The position numbers and the translations under genes are program-made. A stretch of 64,000 nt of DNA from RGIG1918 sp964570895 (GTDB lineage Bacteria; Cyanobacteriota; Vampirovibrionia; Gastranaerophilales; Gastranaerophilaceae), in the NCBI GenBank assembly GCA_964570895.1, contig CAZMZD010000001.1, forward strand, positions 248,001-312,000. The letters are read 5' to 3'. How positions within the stretch are numbered: position 1 is the first letter of the stretch; each line of letters starts with the position of its first letter. The notes below the pieces were generated by a model. That model was not told the origin of the DNA. It was given only the letters and a program-made list of their open reading frames with translations, and made no database searches. Shown piece after piece: positions 25,246-33,030 of this stretch.

Positions 25246-27213
25246 CTAAACTTCCACAAAATTCTTAAACGCTTCTTTTTCAGCTTCGTTATGTTTTGCT
25301 TCAATCAAATCAGAAATTTCACGAGGGCCTGCAACGGGCGCTACATCGCCACCTTGAGGCGGCATTTTATCTGCTTGCGCGCCACCTTCGCACTCTTTAC
25401 CTTTTGATTTTTTCGCCAAGAAAACGTTAAGCTTTGGAAGTGCGATACCAAGAATGCAGATTGCAATTGCGAAAGATACCCATTTAATCACGCCGGAGGT
25501 CTTTTTGCAAGAAGCGATAATTGGGTTTGCTTTTTCGTTATCTAAAACATTTTTAACAAATTCGCTAACTTTTGCTTCATTATCAGCCGATTTCAAAGCT
25601 TTCAATATGTCCTCATCTGCCATATCTTTGAAATTATCGCCAAGCGCATTTTTTGCAAAGTCGAACATAGAATGCGTTTTTGATTTTTCATCAATACTCA
25701 AAACTTTTTTAACATCGCCGCCCGATTTTTTCACATACTCAAGCATTTTTGTAAATGTTTCTTGGTCTTTGATATTAGAATATTTTTGCACAATATCTTC
25801 ATTGCCAAAAACAGTAACGCCGCCATTTGGTTTGAAAAGATTTTTAAATTTAGCAAATGCACCAAGTTCTCTGTAATCCGTCGGTCCGTTCGTGATAACG
25901 GCACCCGATTTCTTTTCAGCTGCTTTTGCAATTAAGCCTGAAATGCCTTTATTTGCGAATAAAACCGTTGCAACTGTTGGCACGTCACGCGTGAACACTT
26001 CGCGTCTTTCAGTGTTATCACGAGCATTCAATAACCTTGGTATAACAACACATGTTGAAAGAACGAGTGTTAGCGCCCCTGGGCTAATTGCCTTTCCTTT
26101 AGGGTCAAAGAATTTTCCAAGTTTAGACAAGAGCGAAGCACCGCCTGCCGCAGTAGCCCCTGCTATACCGCCCTTAAATGCAACTTTACCATTGCTTGAC
26201 TTTGCAGCTTGTGGCATACCGCCCTTAAATGCAACTTTTTCGCCTTCTTGCTTATTATCTTCACATGGCGAAACATCGGGCGCCATGCCTTCTTCAAAAT
26301 TTTGTTCAGGCTTCTTTAATTGATATAATTTTGGAAGCATAAACATTGCCGCCATTGTCGCCGCTGTTGCGATAATTCCTGTTGCAGCCCTTGAATTTAG
26401 CCTTGATTTTTTGAAACTATCAAGCAATTGCCCCGCTTCAACATCAGATTTTGAAAGTTTTTTTGAAAATTCAGCATAATAATTTTCGGCATTTTTAAAT
26501 AAATTTGAAACCCTATCTTCCGAACCGCCTTTTTTCAAAACAGCATTTGAAAAAGCGCTTGCGTAATCAGCACCAGAGTGCTGTTTTACAGAAGCAAAAG
26601 AGGCATCTAGCTGTTTAAATATTTCATCTAAATCACTTTTCTTGACTTTACCTTTTGAAGAAACCACATTTTCAACAATTTCATCAATCTTTTCAACTTG
26701 CTGTTTAAGTGTTTCAGGTTTCATTTTGCCTTCAAAAGTGCCTTCGCAAATTGAGCCTATAACCTTATTGTAAAAAGCCTCCTTGAACGCTTTAGGGTTA
26801 GCTTTAGCGGCTTCTTCGCCCATTTCGCCAAGCGTTTCTTTCATAATTGACGTAAAATCATCAATTTGAGAAAGTGGCAAATTGTTCGCTTTGCCGACAG
26901 CTTGAGAAATCAGCCAAATAGTTACAGCTGGCACGGCAAATAAAGTTGGCGAAGTTGTGCATTCGCGAATTGCAGTTTCCGCAGCGCCCGTGTAATTTAG
27001 CTTGCCCGAGTCTTCTTTTCCGCGGTTTAGCTCAATCCATGTTCTTGGTGCAACAGAGCCGCAAACGTCTTGCAAGATAAAGCTTGCGCCCGTCCCGCCT
27101 TTAGCAATTAAATCCCAAAAACCAACAAGAACCGCATCTGCTGCGCCTTTAAACTCCTGTTTTTTAATATTAGTTTGATAAACGTTATTTGATTGTATAC
27201 TTTGTAATTTCAC
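25246..27213 (-). CDS. Tagged membrane protein, 655 residues
   Basis: Not recognised. The likely start is GTG at 27211-27213 (AGGT 8 bases upstream), giving the N-terminus MKLQSIQSNNVYQTNIKKQEFKG, which carries the same tag type as three neighbours. VAFKGG recurs twice inside, near residues 337 and 351. Hydrophobic segments lie at about 278-296 (IIATAATMAAMFMLP), 365-405 and near 600-618 (WVSFAIAICILGIALPKL). The stretch between about 100 and 275 is helical and charged. The C-terminus is acidic and soluble. Its placement between a repeat mosaic and the folate gene gives no functional clue. Confidence 0.7.
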   Translation of the reverse strand: MKLQSIQSNNVYQTNIKKQEFKGAADAVLVGFWDLIAKGGTGASFILQDVCGSVAPRTWIELNRGKEDSGKLNYTGAAETAIRECTTSPTLFAVPAVTIWLISQAVGKANNLPLSQIDDFTSIMKETLGEMGEEAAKANPKAFKEAFYNKVIGSICEGTFEGKMKPETLKQQVEKIDEIVENVVSSKGKVKKSDLDEIFKQLDASFASVKQHSGADYASAFSNAVLKKGGSEDRVSNLFKNAENYYAEFSKKLSKSDVEAGQLLDSFKKSRLNSRAATGIIATAATMAAMFMLPKLYQLKKPEQNFEEGMAPDVSPCEDNKQEGEKVAFKGGMPQAAKSSNGKVAFKGGIAGATAAGGASLLSKLGKFFDPKGKAISPGALTLVLSTCVVIPRLLNARDNTERREVFTRDVPTVATVLFANKGISGLIAKAAEKKSGAVITNGPTDYRELGAFAKFKNLFKPNGGVTVFGNEDIVQKYSNIKDQETFTKMLEYVKKSGGDVKKVLSIDEKSKTHSMFDFAKNALGDNFKDMADEDILKALKSADNEAKVSEFVKNVLDNEKANPIIASCKKTSGVIKWVSFAIAICILGIALPKLNVFLAKKSKGKECEGGAQADKMPPQGGDVAPVAGPREISDLIEAKHNEAEKEAFKNFVEV

Positions 27214-27380
27214 GTGTTGTACCTGCTCCAATATAAATAAACTCCAAACATGAAAAAAGTTGCGCATTTTATTAAGAAAAGTTAAGAAATATTAAACTCA
27301 AATTCAAAACCTACCCTGTCGGGCGAGTGATTTTTTCTTATCAACAAATAAAATTAAAACAAATTAAAGGAGTGGAAACT

Positions 27381-27467
27381 ATGTGTATAAGCAATTTTAT
27401 GGTTATGCAGTTCTGCATAACATGCCTTTGGGGCGCCCTTATTTTAATTACAAATGCACTGTCTTAA
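27381..27467 (+). CDS. Possible 28-residue membrane microprotein
   Basis: ATG at 27381 is preceded by AAAGGAGTGG with 6-8 bases spacing, one of the best ribosome sites in the window. The peptide (MCISNFMVMQFCITCLWGAL, then ILITNALS) is one hydrophobic span with three cysteines. It ends at TAA 27465-27467. It sits in an otherwise empty 300-bp gap between two minus-strand genes. Real translation is inferred from the ribosome site only. Confidence 0.45.
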   Translation: MCISNFMVMQFCITCLWGALILITNALS

Positions 27468-27511
27468 AAACCTACTACTATTCGGCGGCGTATACGCTAA
27501 ACGCAAACACA

Positions 27512-28666
27512 CTATCTTGAAAGACGAGAGAGAAAATCAAGCGCAAGCTTAGTTTTGGCAACATCATGCACCCTTAAAATGCTTGCCCCATGCTCTGCTA
27601 AATAAAAAGAAGAGAGAGCTGTGATGTCGTCCAAAATTGGTTTTTCAGGGTTTTTTCTTAAATCGGATAAAAATCTTTTACGCGACGTGCCAACCAAAAT
27701 TTTATATCCTAACGATCTGAAATCAGAAATTTTTGTCATGAGTTCATAATTTTGCTCAACATCTTTTGCAAAACCAAAACCCACATCAATAATTAAATCA
27801 TCCGGCTCAAACCCTTTCTCCAAAAGAAAATCCGCCTTGGTCTTGAGTTCAGAATAAATATCATCAACAAGATTAATATAATTATTCATCTCGTCCATAT
27901 TCTCGGGCGTGCCGATAGAATGCGTAAGCACATATTTTTTCTTATATTTATAAGCCACATTAATTATTTTTTCATCCCAGCTAAAACCGGAAACATCGTT
28001 CACAATGTCTGCGCCCGCCCTAATTGCAGCTTCCGCCGTTTCAGAATTTCTTGTGTCAATGCTAATCGTAACATCCGGCACAAGTTCTTTAATTTTAGAT
28101 ATCACAGGCACAACTCTTCCTATTTCAATATCAGGATTAACAGGCACAGCGCGCGGTGCGGTCGATTCCGCGCCAATATCAATAATTTTCGCCCCATCTT
28201 CAATCATATCAAGCGCATGCGCCACTGCTTCATTTGAATTCAAATACATACCGCCGTCAGAAAAAGAATTTTCCGTGAGGTTCAAAATCCCCATAATCAC
28301 AGGCGGTGCCTTCTTTTCGTAATTCACAACAGCTTCAAGAATTTCATCCGCAAGCTTTGGCATAGAAAATTGCTGCCTCTTTAATTTGCTCGAAATTTCA
28401 AGAAGCTCCGTATATGTGCCCGATAAAATACAATCAGTTTTCTCAATCGACGAAACAAGCACTTCCTTATGCAGAGCGCAATCAGCGCCAATAGAAAGAG
28501 CTGTTTGTTTTAAAATATTTGCCTGCGGAAGGCTCAAATTAAAAATTTTAAGCGAAATAAACCTGTGTTTTTGGGCGCCTTTAAGCAAATAGTCAGGGTC
28601 AAAACCAATTCGCGCCATCTCATTCACAATATCATCATTATTTATTTTTTTAACTATAAATTGCAT
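27512..28666 (-). CDS. folP: Dihydropteroate synthase with an N-terminal extension
   Basis: 384 residues, about 110 longer than E. coli FolP. The C-terminal part from about residue 120 is the TIM-barrel enzyme that joins para-aminobenzoate to the pterin: MGILNLTENSFSDGG, IIDIGAESTAPRA, ISIDTRNSETAEAAI, INDVSG-type VNDVSGF, IDVGFGFAKD and VGTSRKRF. Residues 1-115 form a separate helical-looking domain not needed in short FolPs; extended DHPS proteins of this kind occur in several bacterial and archaeal lineages. The start lacks a Shine-Dalgarno sequence and has TAAAAT 6 nt upstream (28673-28678). Confidence 0.93.
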   Translation of the reverse strand: MQFIVKKINNDDIVNEMARIGFDPDYLLKGAQKHRFISLKIFNLSLPQANILKQTALSIGADCALHKEVLVSSIEKTDCILSGTYTELLEISSKLKRQQFSMPKLADEILEAVVNYEKKAPPVIMGILNLTENSFSDGGMYLNSNEAVAHALDMIEDGAKIIDIGAESTAPRAVPVNPDIEIGRVVPVISKIKELVPDVTISIDTRNSETAEAAIRAGADIVNDVSGFSWDEKIINVAYKYKKKYVLTHSIGTPENMDEMNNYINLVDDIYSELKTKADFLLEKGFEPDDLIIDVGFGFAKDVEQNYELMTKISDFRSLGYKILVGTSRKRFLSDLRKNPEKPILDDITALSSFYLAEHGASILRVHDVAKTKLALDFLSRLSR

Positions 28667-28672
28667 TTCTTT

Positions 28673-28701
28673 ATTTTACAAATATAATTTAATAAAGTCA
28701 C
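28673..28701 (-). promoter_or_regulatory. Promoter of folP, leaderless type
   Basis: On the minus strand GTGACT, 17-bp spacer, TAAAAT, then 6 nt to the ATG at 28666. Confidence 0.4.
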
Positions 28702-28722
28702 TTATGTAAATTGGAGAAAATT

Positions 28723-29007
28723 ATGACAACAACTGAATTAAAATTTGAAGCAACTGCAAGACCGGAAGGCAAAAACCCACGTCAAACAAGAGCTATGGGC
28801 TTATTACCTGTTACAGTATACGGCAAAGGAATAGAATCAAAATCTCTAGTTATAAACGCACATGATTTTGAAGTTGAAAAAGCTGCAAAAACAGGCGCTA
28901 CTTGCACTTTGGTTATTGATAAAAAAGACGTAAAAGTTGAAATTCAAAATGTTCAAGTAAACTTCGCAACAAACGAATACTTAAACGTTGAATTCAAAAC
29001 CCTCTAA
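28723..29007 (+). CDS. rplY: Ribosomal protein bL25, short form
   Basis: 94 residues, the single-domain form that binds the 5S rRNA E-loop; the longer CTC/TL5 form has an extra C-terminal domain. Motifs: KFEATARPEGKNPRQTRAMG, LPVTVYGKG, then a beta segment DVKVEIQNVQVN. The ATG at 28723 has GGAGAAA before it; an in-frame TTG 12 bases upstream overlaps that ribosome site and is rejected. It is divergent from folP and followed by a strong A/T hairpin. Confidence 0.88.
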   Translation: MTTTELKFEATARPEGKNPRQTRAMGLLPVTVYGKGIESKSLVINAHDFEVEKAAKTGATCTLVIDKKDVKVEIQNVQVNFATNEYLNVEFKTL

Positions 29008-29133
29008 ACTAAGCACATAACAAGCTTGCGGCGGTTTTTCTTTCGCGCAGCAGTTTGTTTTATGGCAAATTTTTTAAACATTCTCGTCATACTTAAATAA
29101 AGTATTTTTAATAAAGAGAATTTCAAAAACTGT

Positions 29134-29170
29134 AAAAAATGTTACAATATTAAGAATTGTAACATTTTTT
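29134..29170 (+). terminator. Terminator after rplY
   Basis: AAAAAATGTTACAAT, 7-base loop, ATTGTAACATTTTTT. A perfect 15-bp stem that is almost all A/T; the sequence is nearly symmetrical, so it could act in either direction. Confidence 0.65.
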
Positions 29171-29215
29171 CATCTACATGATGTATTTTTGCGAAAAAAA
29201 ATATAAACTTGTCAT

Positions 29216-29425
29216 GTGGATATCATACGTATAACGGACGACTTTGTGGACTCGCAAGAGGACAAGGACCTTGCAATGTTCATAAAGAATAAAATTCAAA
29301 CCGATGTATGCGAAGTCAAACTAACTAACAAGGATTATATGGTTAGACATTTAGAACCCCTGAACGACTTTGTGATACATACAACTGCTATGCCTTGCTG
29401 TGAGCCTTACAGGCTTTTGAGCTAG
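29216..29425 (+). CDS. Possible small hypothetical protein, 69 residues
   Basis: GTG start with no Shine-Dalgarno sequence. A TATAAA box ends 8 nt upstream, so a leaderless message is possible. The sequence is acidic and soluble, with a C-terminal MPCCEPYR cysteine pair. Not recognised. The gap between rplY and the pseudopilin would otherwise be empty. Confidence 0.35.
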   Translation: MDIIRITDDFVDSQEDKDLAMFIKNKIQTDVCEVKLTNKDYMVRHLEPLNDFVIHTTAMPCCEPYRLLS

Positions 29426-29429
29426 CCTA

Positions 29430-29458
29430 TTGAGCATAGCGAAAATATAGTTTATAAT
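29430..29458 (+). promoter_or_regulatory. Promoter of the pseudopilin gene
   Basis: TTGAGC (29430-29435), 17-bp spacer, TATAAT (29453-29458). The start of transcription near 29465 leaves a 20-nt leader containing GAGG before the ATG at 29485. Confidence 0.65.
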
Positions 29459-29484
29459 ATCAATGTAACAATTGAGGTAATTTT

Positions 29485-30054
29485 ATGCGCAAATATAAAG
29501 CATTCACACTAGCTGAAGTTTTACTCGTTCTTGCAATAATCGGCGTTATAGCAGCGGTCACAATTCCTGCAACTATGCAGCAATCAGCAGAGAAAAAGTA
29601 TGCAGCATTAGCTAAAAAGGCTGTTTCAAGTCTTCAAAATGCAATAGACTTGAAGCTAACCTATGTACCGTTAAACGCAGCTCAGATGAATATGCACCTT
29701 TTTCAATGGCTGGCAGATGGTGAAGAATTTGGCTTTGATACTTTAAAGGTTGTAAAGCATAACGCAAATTGGAGTGTTGTGCAAACAGCGGACGGCACAA
29801 TTTATTACGTAAAATCTGAATCCAATAACAGTAGCAATCCAACAGGAAAATCAGTAACATTAAGAATAGATGTAAATGGTTCTGAAGGTCCAACAAAATC
29901 AACTGTTGAAAATGGATTGACAGACTATGTGAACGACAAAAAACACCATGACATAATTTATATGGGACTCTATGGCACAAACCAATTAAAAATCCCAACG
30001 AACAGCGATGCAGAAAATGACCGCGCAAGAAGATATCTAGGCATAGACTACTAA
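29485..30054 (+). CDS. Type IV pilin-like / pseudopilin protein
   Basis: 189 residues. The N-terminus RKYKAFTLAEVLLVLAII is a class III prepilin signal: basic leader, cleavage before Phe in A|FTLAEV, Glu at position 5, then a hydrophobic helix. After PilD-type cleavage such proteins assemble into pili or type II secretion pseudopili. The rest has no cysteines and holds a loop rich in Ser, Asn and Gly (about 110-140). A GAGG ribosome site and a sigma-70 promoter precede it. It stands alone, away from any pilus assembly gene. Its last four bases overlap the end of convergent trmD. Confidence 0.88.
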   Translation: MRKYKAFTLAEVLLVLAIIGVIAAVTIPATMQQSAEKKYAALAKKAVSSLQNAIDLKLTYVPLNAAQMNMHLFQWLADGEEFGFDTLKVVKHNANWSVVQTADGTIYYVKSESNNSSNPTGKSVTLRIDVNGSEGPTKSTVENGLTDYVNDKKHHDIIYMGLYGTNQLKIPTNSDAENDRARRYLGIDY

Positions 30055-30722
30055 CTAATCAAATCCGGCCTTCTCGCCTTAGTTCGCTCTAGCCTTTCAT
30101 TCGCCCTGAATTTCTCAATTTCAGCGTGATTTCCGCTAAGCAACACATCAGGAACCCTCATTCCGCGAAACTCGCGCGGTTTTGTGTATTGCGCGTGTTC
30201 TAGCAACCCGCTTGAAAAACTGTCATCAAGCGCGGATTCGTCCTTCCCTAAAAACCCTGAAATATTCCTTGAAATGCTATCAATCAAAACAAGCGCAGGA
30301 AGCTCACCGCCCGTCAAAACATAATCCCCGATTGAAATTTCGCGAGGCCTCAAACCCAATCTTATTCTTTCATCAAATCCTTCATAATGCCCGCAAATCA
30401 AGACCAATTGGTCGTATGTCGCAAGTTCTTTTGAAATTTTATGCGAAAACGGCTCGCCTTGCGGAGTGAGCATTATAAGGGCAGAATTTTCAACCCTTTC
30501 AATGCTTTCCACCGCGTCAAACATCGGCTGACACATCAAAACCATCCCTTGAGAGCCGCCGTATGGCGTGTCGTCCACTTTTTTATGCTTGTCGTGTGTA
30601 AAATCCCTTGGGTTCACAGTCGAAACTTCAATCACACCTTTTTCAATTCCGCGCTTCACGATAGACTCGGAACAATAATTTTTTATCATATCAGGAAACA
30701 AAGTCACAACATCAAATTTCAT
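30051..30722 (-). CDS. trmD: tRNA (guanine-N1)-methyltransferase
   Basis: 223 residues; TrmD methylates G37 of tRNAs with a G36G37 sequence. Motifs: FDVVTLFPDM, VDDTPYGGSQGMVLM, the trefoil-knot AdoMet site LICGHYEGFDERI, and SIGDYVLTGGELPALV. The family length is about 230-250, so it is near normal, ending shortly after the C-terminal helical domain. It overlaps rimM by 4 bp (ATGA), the common bacterial rimM-trmD arrangement. The usual rpsP and rplS neighbours are absent. Confidence 0.95.
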   Translation of the reverse strand: MKFDVVTLFPDMIKNYCSESIVKRGIEKGVIEVSTVNPRDFTHDKHKKVDDTPYGGSQGMVLMCQPMFDAVESIERVENSALIMLTPQGEPFSHKISKELATYDQLVLICGHYEGFDERIRLGLRPREISIGDYVLTGGELPALVLIDSISRNISGFLGKDESALDDSFSSGLLEHAQYTKPREFRGMRVPDVLLSGNHAEIEKFRANERLERTKARRPDLIS

Positions 30723-31237
30723 TCCAAAAGCCCTTCAATCGGTTTAATAACAATCATTCCGCCTTCAATATCAACAACGGGCACGAGCTCTTGCACAAAT
30801 GGTATCAAAAACTGTTCGTAGTCAGGGTTTTCAGGCTTAATGCACAAAATATCATTTGCATTATTTGTGCCAATGTCCACAACTTTACCAATATAATCGT
30901 CATTATTATCAAAAACATTCAAGCCAATTAAATCGCTTGTCATAAACTCGTCTTCGCTAAGCGCCTCAAGTGCTTCCACCTTTTCAATATAAATTTTTTC
31001 GCCTTTATATTCTAAAAGCTCGTCGATTGAGTTTATCCCTTCAAATTTCATAATTGCAAAATTTTTATGTAAACGGGAAGATTTAACCTTAACGCGCATT
31101 GGTTCGTCAAAAACACGCAAAAAAACATGCTTAAGGGCTAAAATCTGCTCTTCAGAGCCTTTTTGAAAGCCGACTTTTGCTTCGCCTTTTATCCCGTGAA
31201 AATTTAAAATTTTGCCAACTGAAACAAATTTTTCCAT
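30719..31237 (-). CDS. rimM: Ribosome maturation factor RimM
   Basis: 172 residues. RimM helps assemble the head of the 30S subunit by binding S19. Seen: N-terminal VGKILNFHGIKGEAKVG, the ELLEYKGEKIYIEK segment, and the PRC-barrel part with DLIGLNVFDNN, IGKVVDI and FLIPFVQELVPVVDIEGG. It lacks a Shine-Dalgarno sequence; TGATACAAT, an extended -10 box, ends 6 nt before the ATG, so the rimM-trmD message may be leaderless. Confidence 0.93.
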   Translation of the reverse strand: MEKFVSVGKILNFHGIKGEAKVGFQKGSEEQILALKHVFLRVFDEPMRVKVKSSRLHKNFAIMKFEGINSIDELLEYKGEKIYIEKVEALEALSEDEFMTSDLIGLNVFDNNDDYIGKVVDIGTNNANDILCIKPENPDYEQFLIPFVQELVPVVDIEGGMIVIKPIEGLLE

Positions 31238-31243
31238 AATAAG

Positions 31244-31252
31244 ATTGTATCA
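31244..31252 (-). promoter_or_regulatory. Extended -10 box of rimM
   Basis: TGA-TACAAT on the minus strand, with 6 nt (31238-31243) between it and the ATG at 31237. Confidence 0.45.
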
Positions 31253-31314
31253 AAAAAATTTTTCATTATATAAAAAATGTGCAATAATGATTTTAAAAGG
31301 AATTAAGGTGAAAA

Positions 31315-32160
31315 ATGAAAAAAATATTAGCAATATTAACTTTAGCAATGTTTATAAATCCGGCTCAAGCATTCTTCGAGAAAAAAGAAGCTCCACAGGC
31401 GGGCCCCGAATACTATTCAGACACAGATTACACGACCCCTCAAGAAGCCACTAAAAAGCTTAAATACAGGCCTGATAAAAAAGAAAATCTGACCGATTCG
31501 CACACAAAATATAAAAAAGTAACAAAAGATTCAATCATAATTGAAGCTCTTGATATGCTTGAAGGCACGGCAGGCGAATTCTCTCAAAGCGCAATTCTAG
31601 GAAACAATTTGTCTGAAAAGCCGATGATAATTGAGTTTGCAAACCTTGCAAATTTCGATATTAAATATTCTAATTTTGACGCGCTTGGCTGGAAACAAAA
31701 AGGCAGATTGTATATTTACATAAATGTAAAACATCAAGACGCCCCAAAAGAAGCTTTAGCAGCGCTTTTAGCTCACGAAGCGCTCCACCAAGATGAGCTT
31801 AATTCGCTAAATGAAGAAACCTACGCTTGGACACTTGAAGCCGTTGTATGGCAACAATTGCTAGATGTAAACCCAGCAATAGCGCGCATAGAGCACCCTC
31901 TTGTAGAGCGCGAAAATATAATCAACAAACTTTTTGTCAAAGGAAATTACACTGATAAATACATTAGAAAAAGCGTTGTGTCTAACATTGGCTACCAATC
32001 GCTTCCTTCAAGAAGCCCCGGCTTTGAAGATGGTGACAGTCCAAGCGCCTCAAGCGGTTTTCAACGTCCAAACAGCCCCAACAATTTTGAACGTCCAAAT
32101 GGCGCTAAAAATGGGCGCCCTCCCCAAAATAGCGGTTACATGCCACCTCGTGGGCAATAG
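31315..32160 (+). CDS. Secreted putative HExxH metallopeptidase
   Basis: 281 residues with AAGGTG before the ATG. A signal peptide (MKKILAILTLAMFINPAQA) is clear. Residues 70-185 form a compact domain containing LLAHEALHQDEL, an HExxH zinc motif (H154, E155, H158), with Glu residues at 167-168 (NEETYAW) that could be the third ligand as in gluzincins. The C-terminal 60 residues are rich in Pro, Asn, Ser and Gly and probably disordered. The family was not identified, and activity is inferred from the motif. Its last 56 bases overlap the convergent hydrolase gene. Confidence 0.75.
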   Translation: MKKILAILTLAMFINPAQAFFEKKEAPQAGPEYYSDTDYTTPQEATKKLKYRPDKKENLTDSHTKYKKVTKDSIIIEALDMLEGTAGEFSQSAILGNNLSEKPMIIEFANLANFDIKYSNFDALGWKQKGRLYIYINVKHQDAPKEALAALLAHEALHQDELNSLNEETYAWTLEAVVWQQLLDVNPAIARIEHPLVERENIINKLFVKGNYTDKYIRKSVVSNIGYQSLPSRSPGFEDGDSPSASSGFQRPNSPNNFERPNGAKNGRPPQNSGYMPPRGQ

Positions 32161-32770
32161 TTGTCGCTTCGCCGTGCCCTGTGAGCACTTTAACATCCGG
32201 ACTTAGCTTGAAAAGCTTACCTACAATGCTGTTTTGAATAAGTTTGAAATCGCTGTGCGGAAGGTCGCACCTGCCAATTTCTTCGCAAAATAATGTGTCA
32301 CCCGAAAATAAAATTTCGCCAGCCAAATAAGAAACCGAGCCTAAAGTGTGCCCCGGGGTTTCAATTGCGGTTATAATATTTTCGCCAAGCCTAAATTCAG
32401 TAAAGTCCAAGTCGAAATACTCATCAACCTTAAAATCAGGAACTGAAGGGCAGCCAAAAAACGCCGTCTGCTCTCTCAAGGCTTCAATTAACTTACGGTC
32501 ACGCTCATGCGCCACAATTTTAACATCAGGATGTTCAATTTTCATCTCGCAACATCCACCCACATGGTCAAAATGCCCGTGAGTGAGAAAAATATATTTT
32601 AATTTTGCGCTCGAATTAAGTGAAATTTCTTCTTTCGCCCCTGATATAACATCATCAATTGAAACTTTGTCAGAGCAGTCCACAAGCGCACATTCGCCAC
32701 TTTCAGTGTCCACTAAAAGATAATTGTTTGCCGCTAAAATTCCTGCCGTATATTGTATAACTTTTAACAT
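32105..32770 (-). CDS. Metallo-beta-lactamase-fold hydrolase (glyoxalase II-like)
   Basis: 221 residues. The metal-binding motif is THGHFDHVGG (near residue 72), followed by the second-site histidine in IETPGHTLGS, and FSGDTLFCEEIGRCDLP with the bridging Asp, and LTGHGEATTI near the end. This is the pattern of the small YcbL/GloB-type hydrolases that cleave thioesters such as lactoylglutathione. No glutathione pathway is seen here, so the substrate could be another thiol ester. GAGGT precedes the ATG and lies in the stop region of the upstream small gene. Confidence 0.88.
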   Translation of the reverse strand: MLKVIQYTAGILAANNYLLVDTESGECALVDCSDKVSIDDVISGAKEEISLNSSAKLKYIFLTHGHFDHVGGCCEMKIEHPDVKIVAHERDRKLIEALREQTAFFGCPSVPDFKVDEYFDLDFTEFRLGENIITAIETPGHTLGSVSYLAGEILFSGDTLFCEEIGRCDLPHSDFKLIQNSIVGKLFKLSPDVKVLTGHGEATTIAHEVACNRYFGEGAHF

Positions 32771-32773
32771 AAT

Positions 32774-32977
32774 CTACCTCGCGAGCAATTTTAACATATT
32801 CAGCATTTTTTTAAAAGAGTACGGCGTTTTAATTTTTGAAAACAAATCAAAAAGCAAAACCTCAACTTGCTCATCGTCCAATTCAAAATGCAGAGCAAGC
32901 TCTGAAATATACCTCTCAAGACATGTAAGCGCTCGCGAATAATTATCAAAATTTATGTCTAAATCGTCATACAACAT
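32774..32977 (-). CDS. Small hypothetical protein, 67 residues
   Basis: Acidic helical protein (DLDINFDNYSRALTCLERYI, then LDDEQVEVLLFDLFSKI). Not recognised. It ends 3 bp before the hydrolase gene and its stop overlaps that gene's ribosome site, so the two are probably co-expressed. There is no Shine-Dalgarno sequence before its ATG. Confidence 0.6.
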   Translation of the reverse strand: MLYDDLDINFDNYSRALTCLERYISELALHFELDDEQVEVLLFDLFSKIKTPYSFKKMLNMLKLLAR

Positions 32978-33030
32978 AATATTAATATTACAGACATAAA
33001 ATCAGATTTTCATTCCCGATAAGTTTAAAA

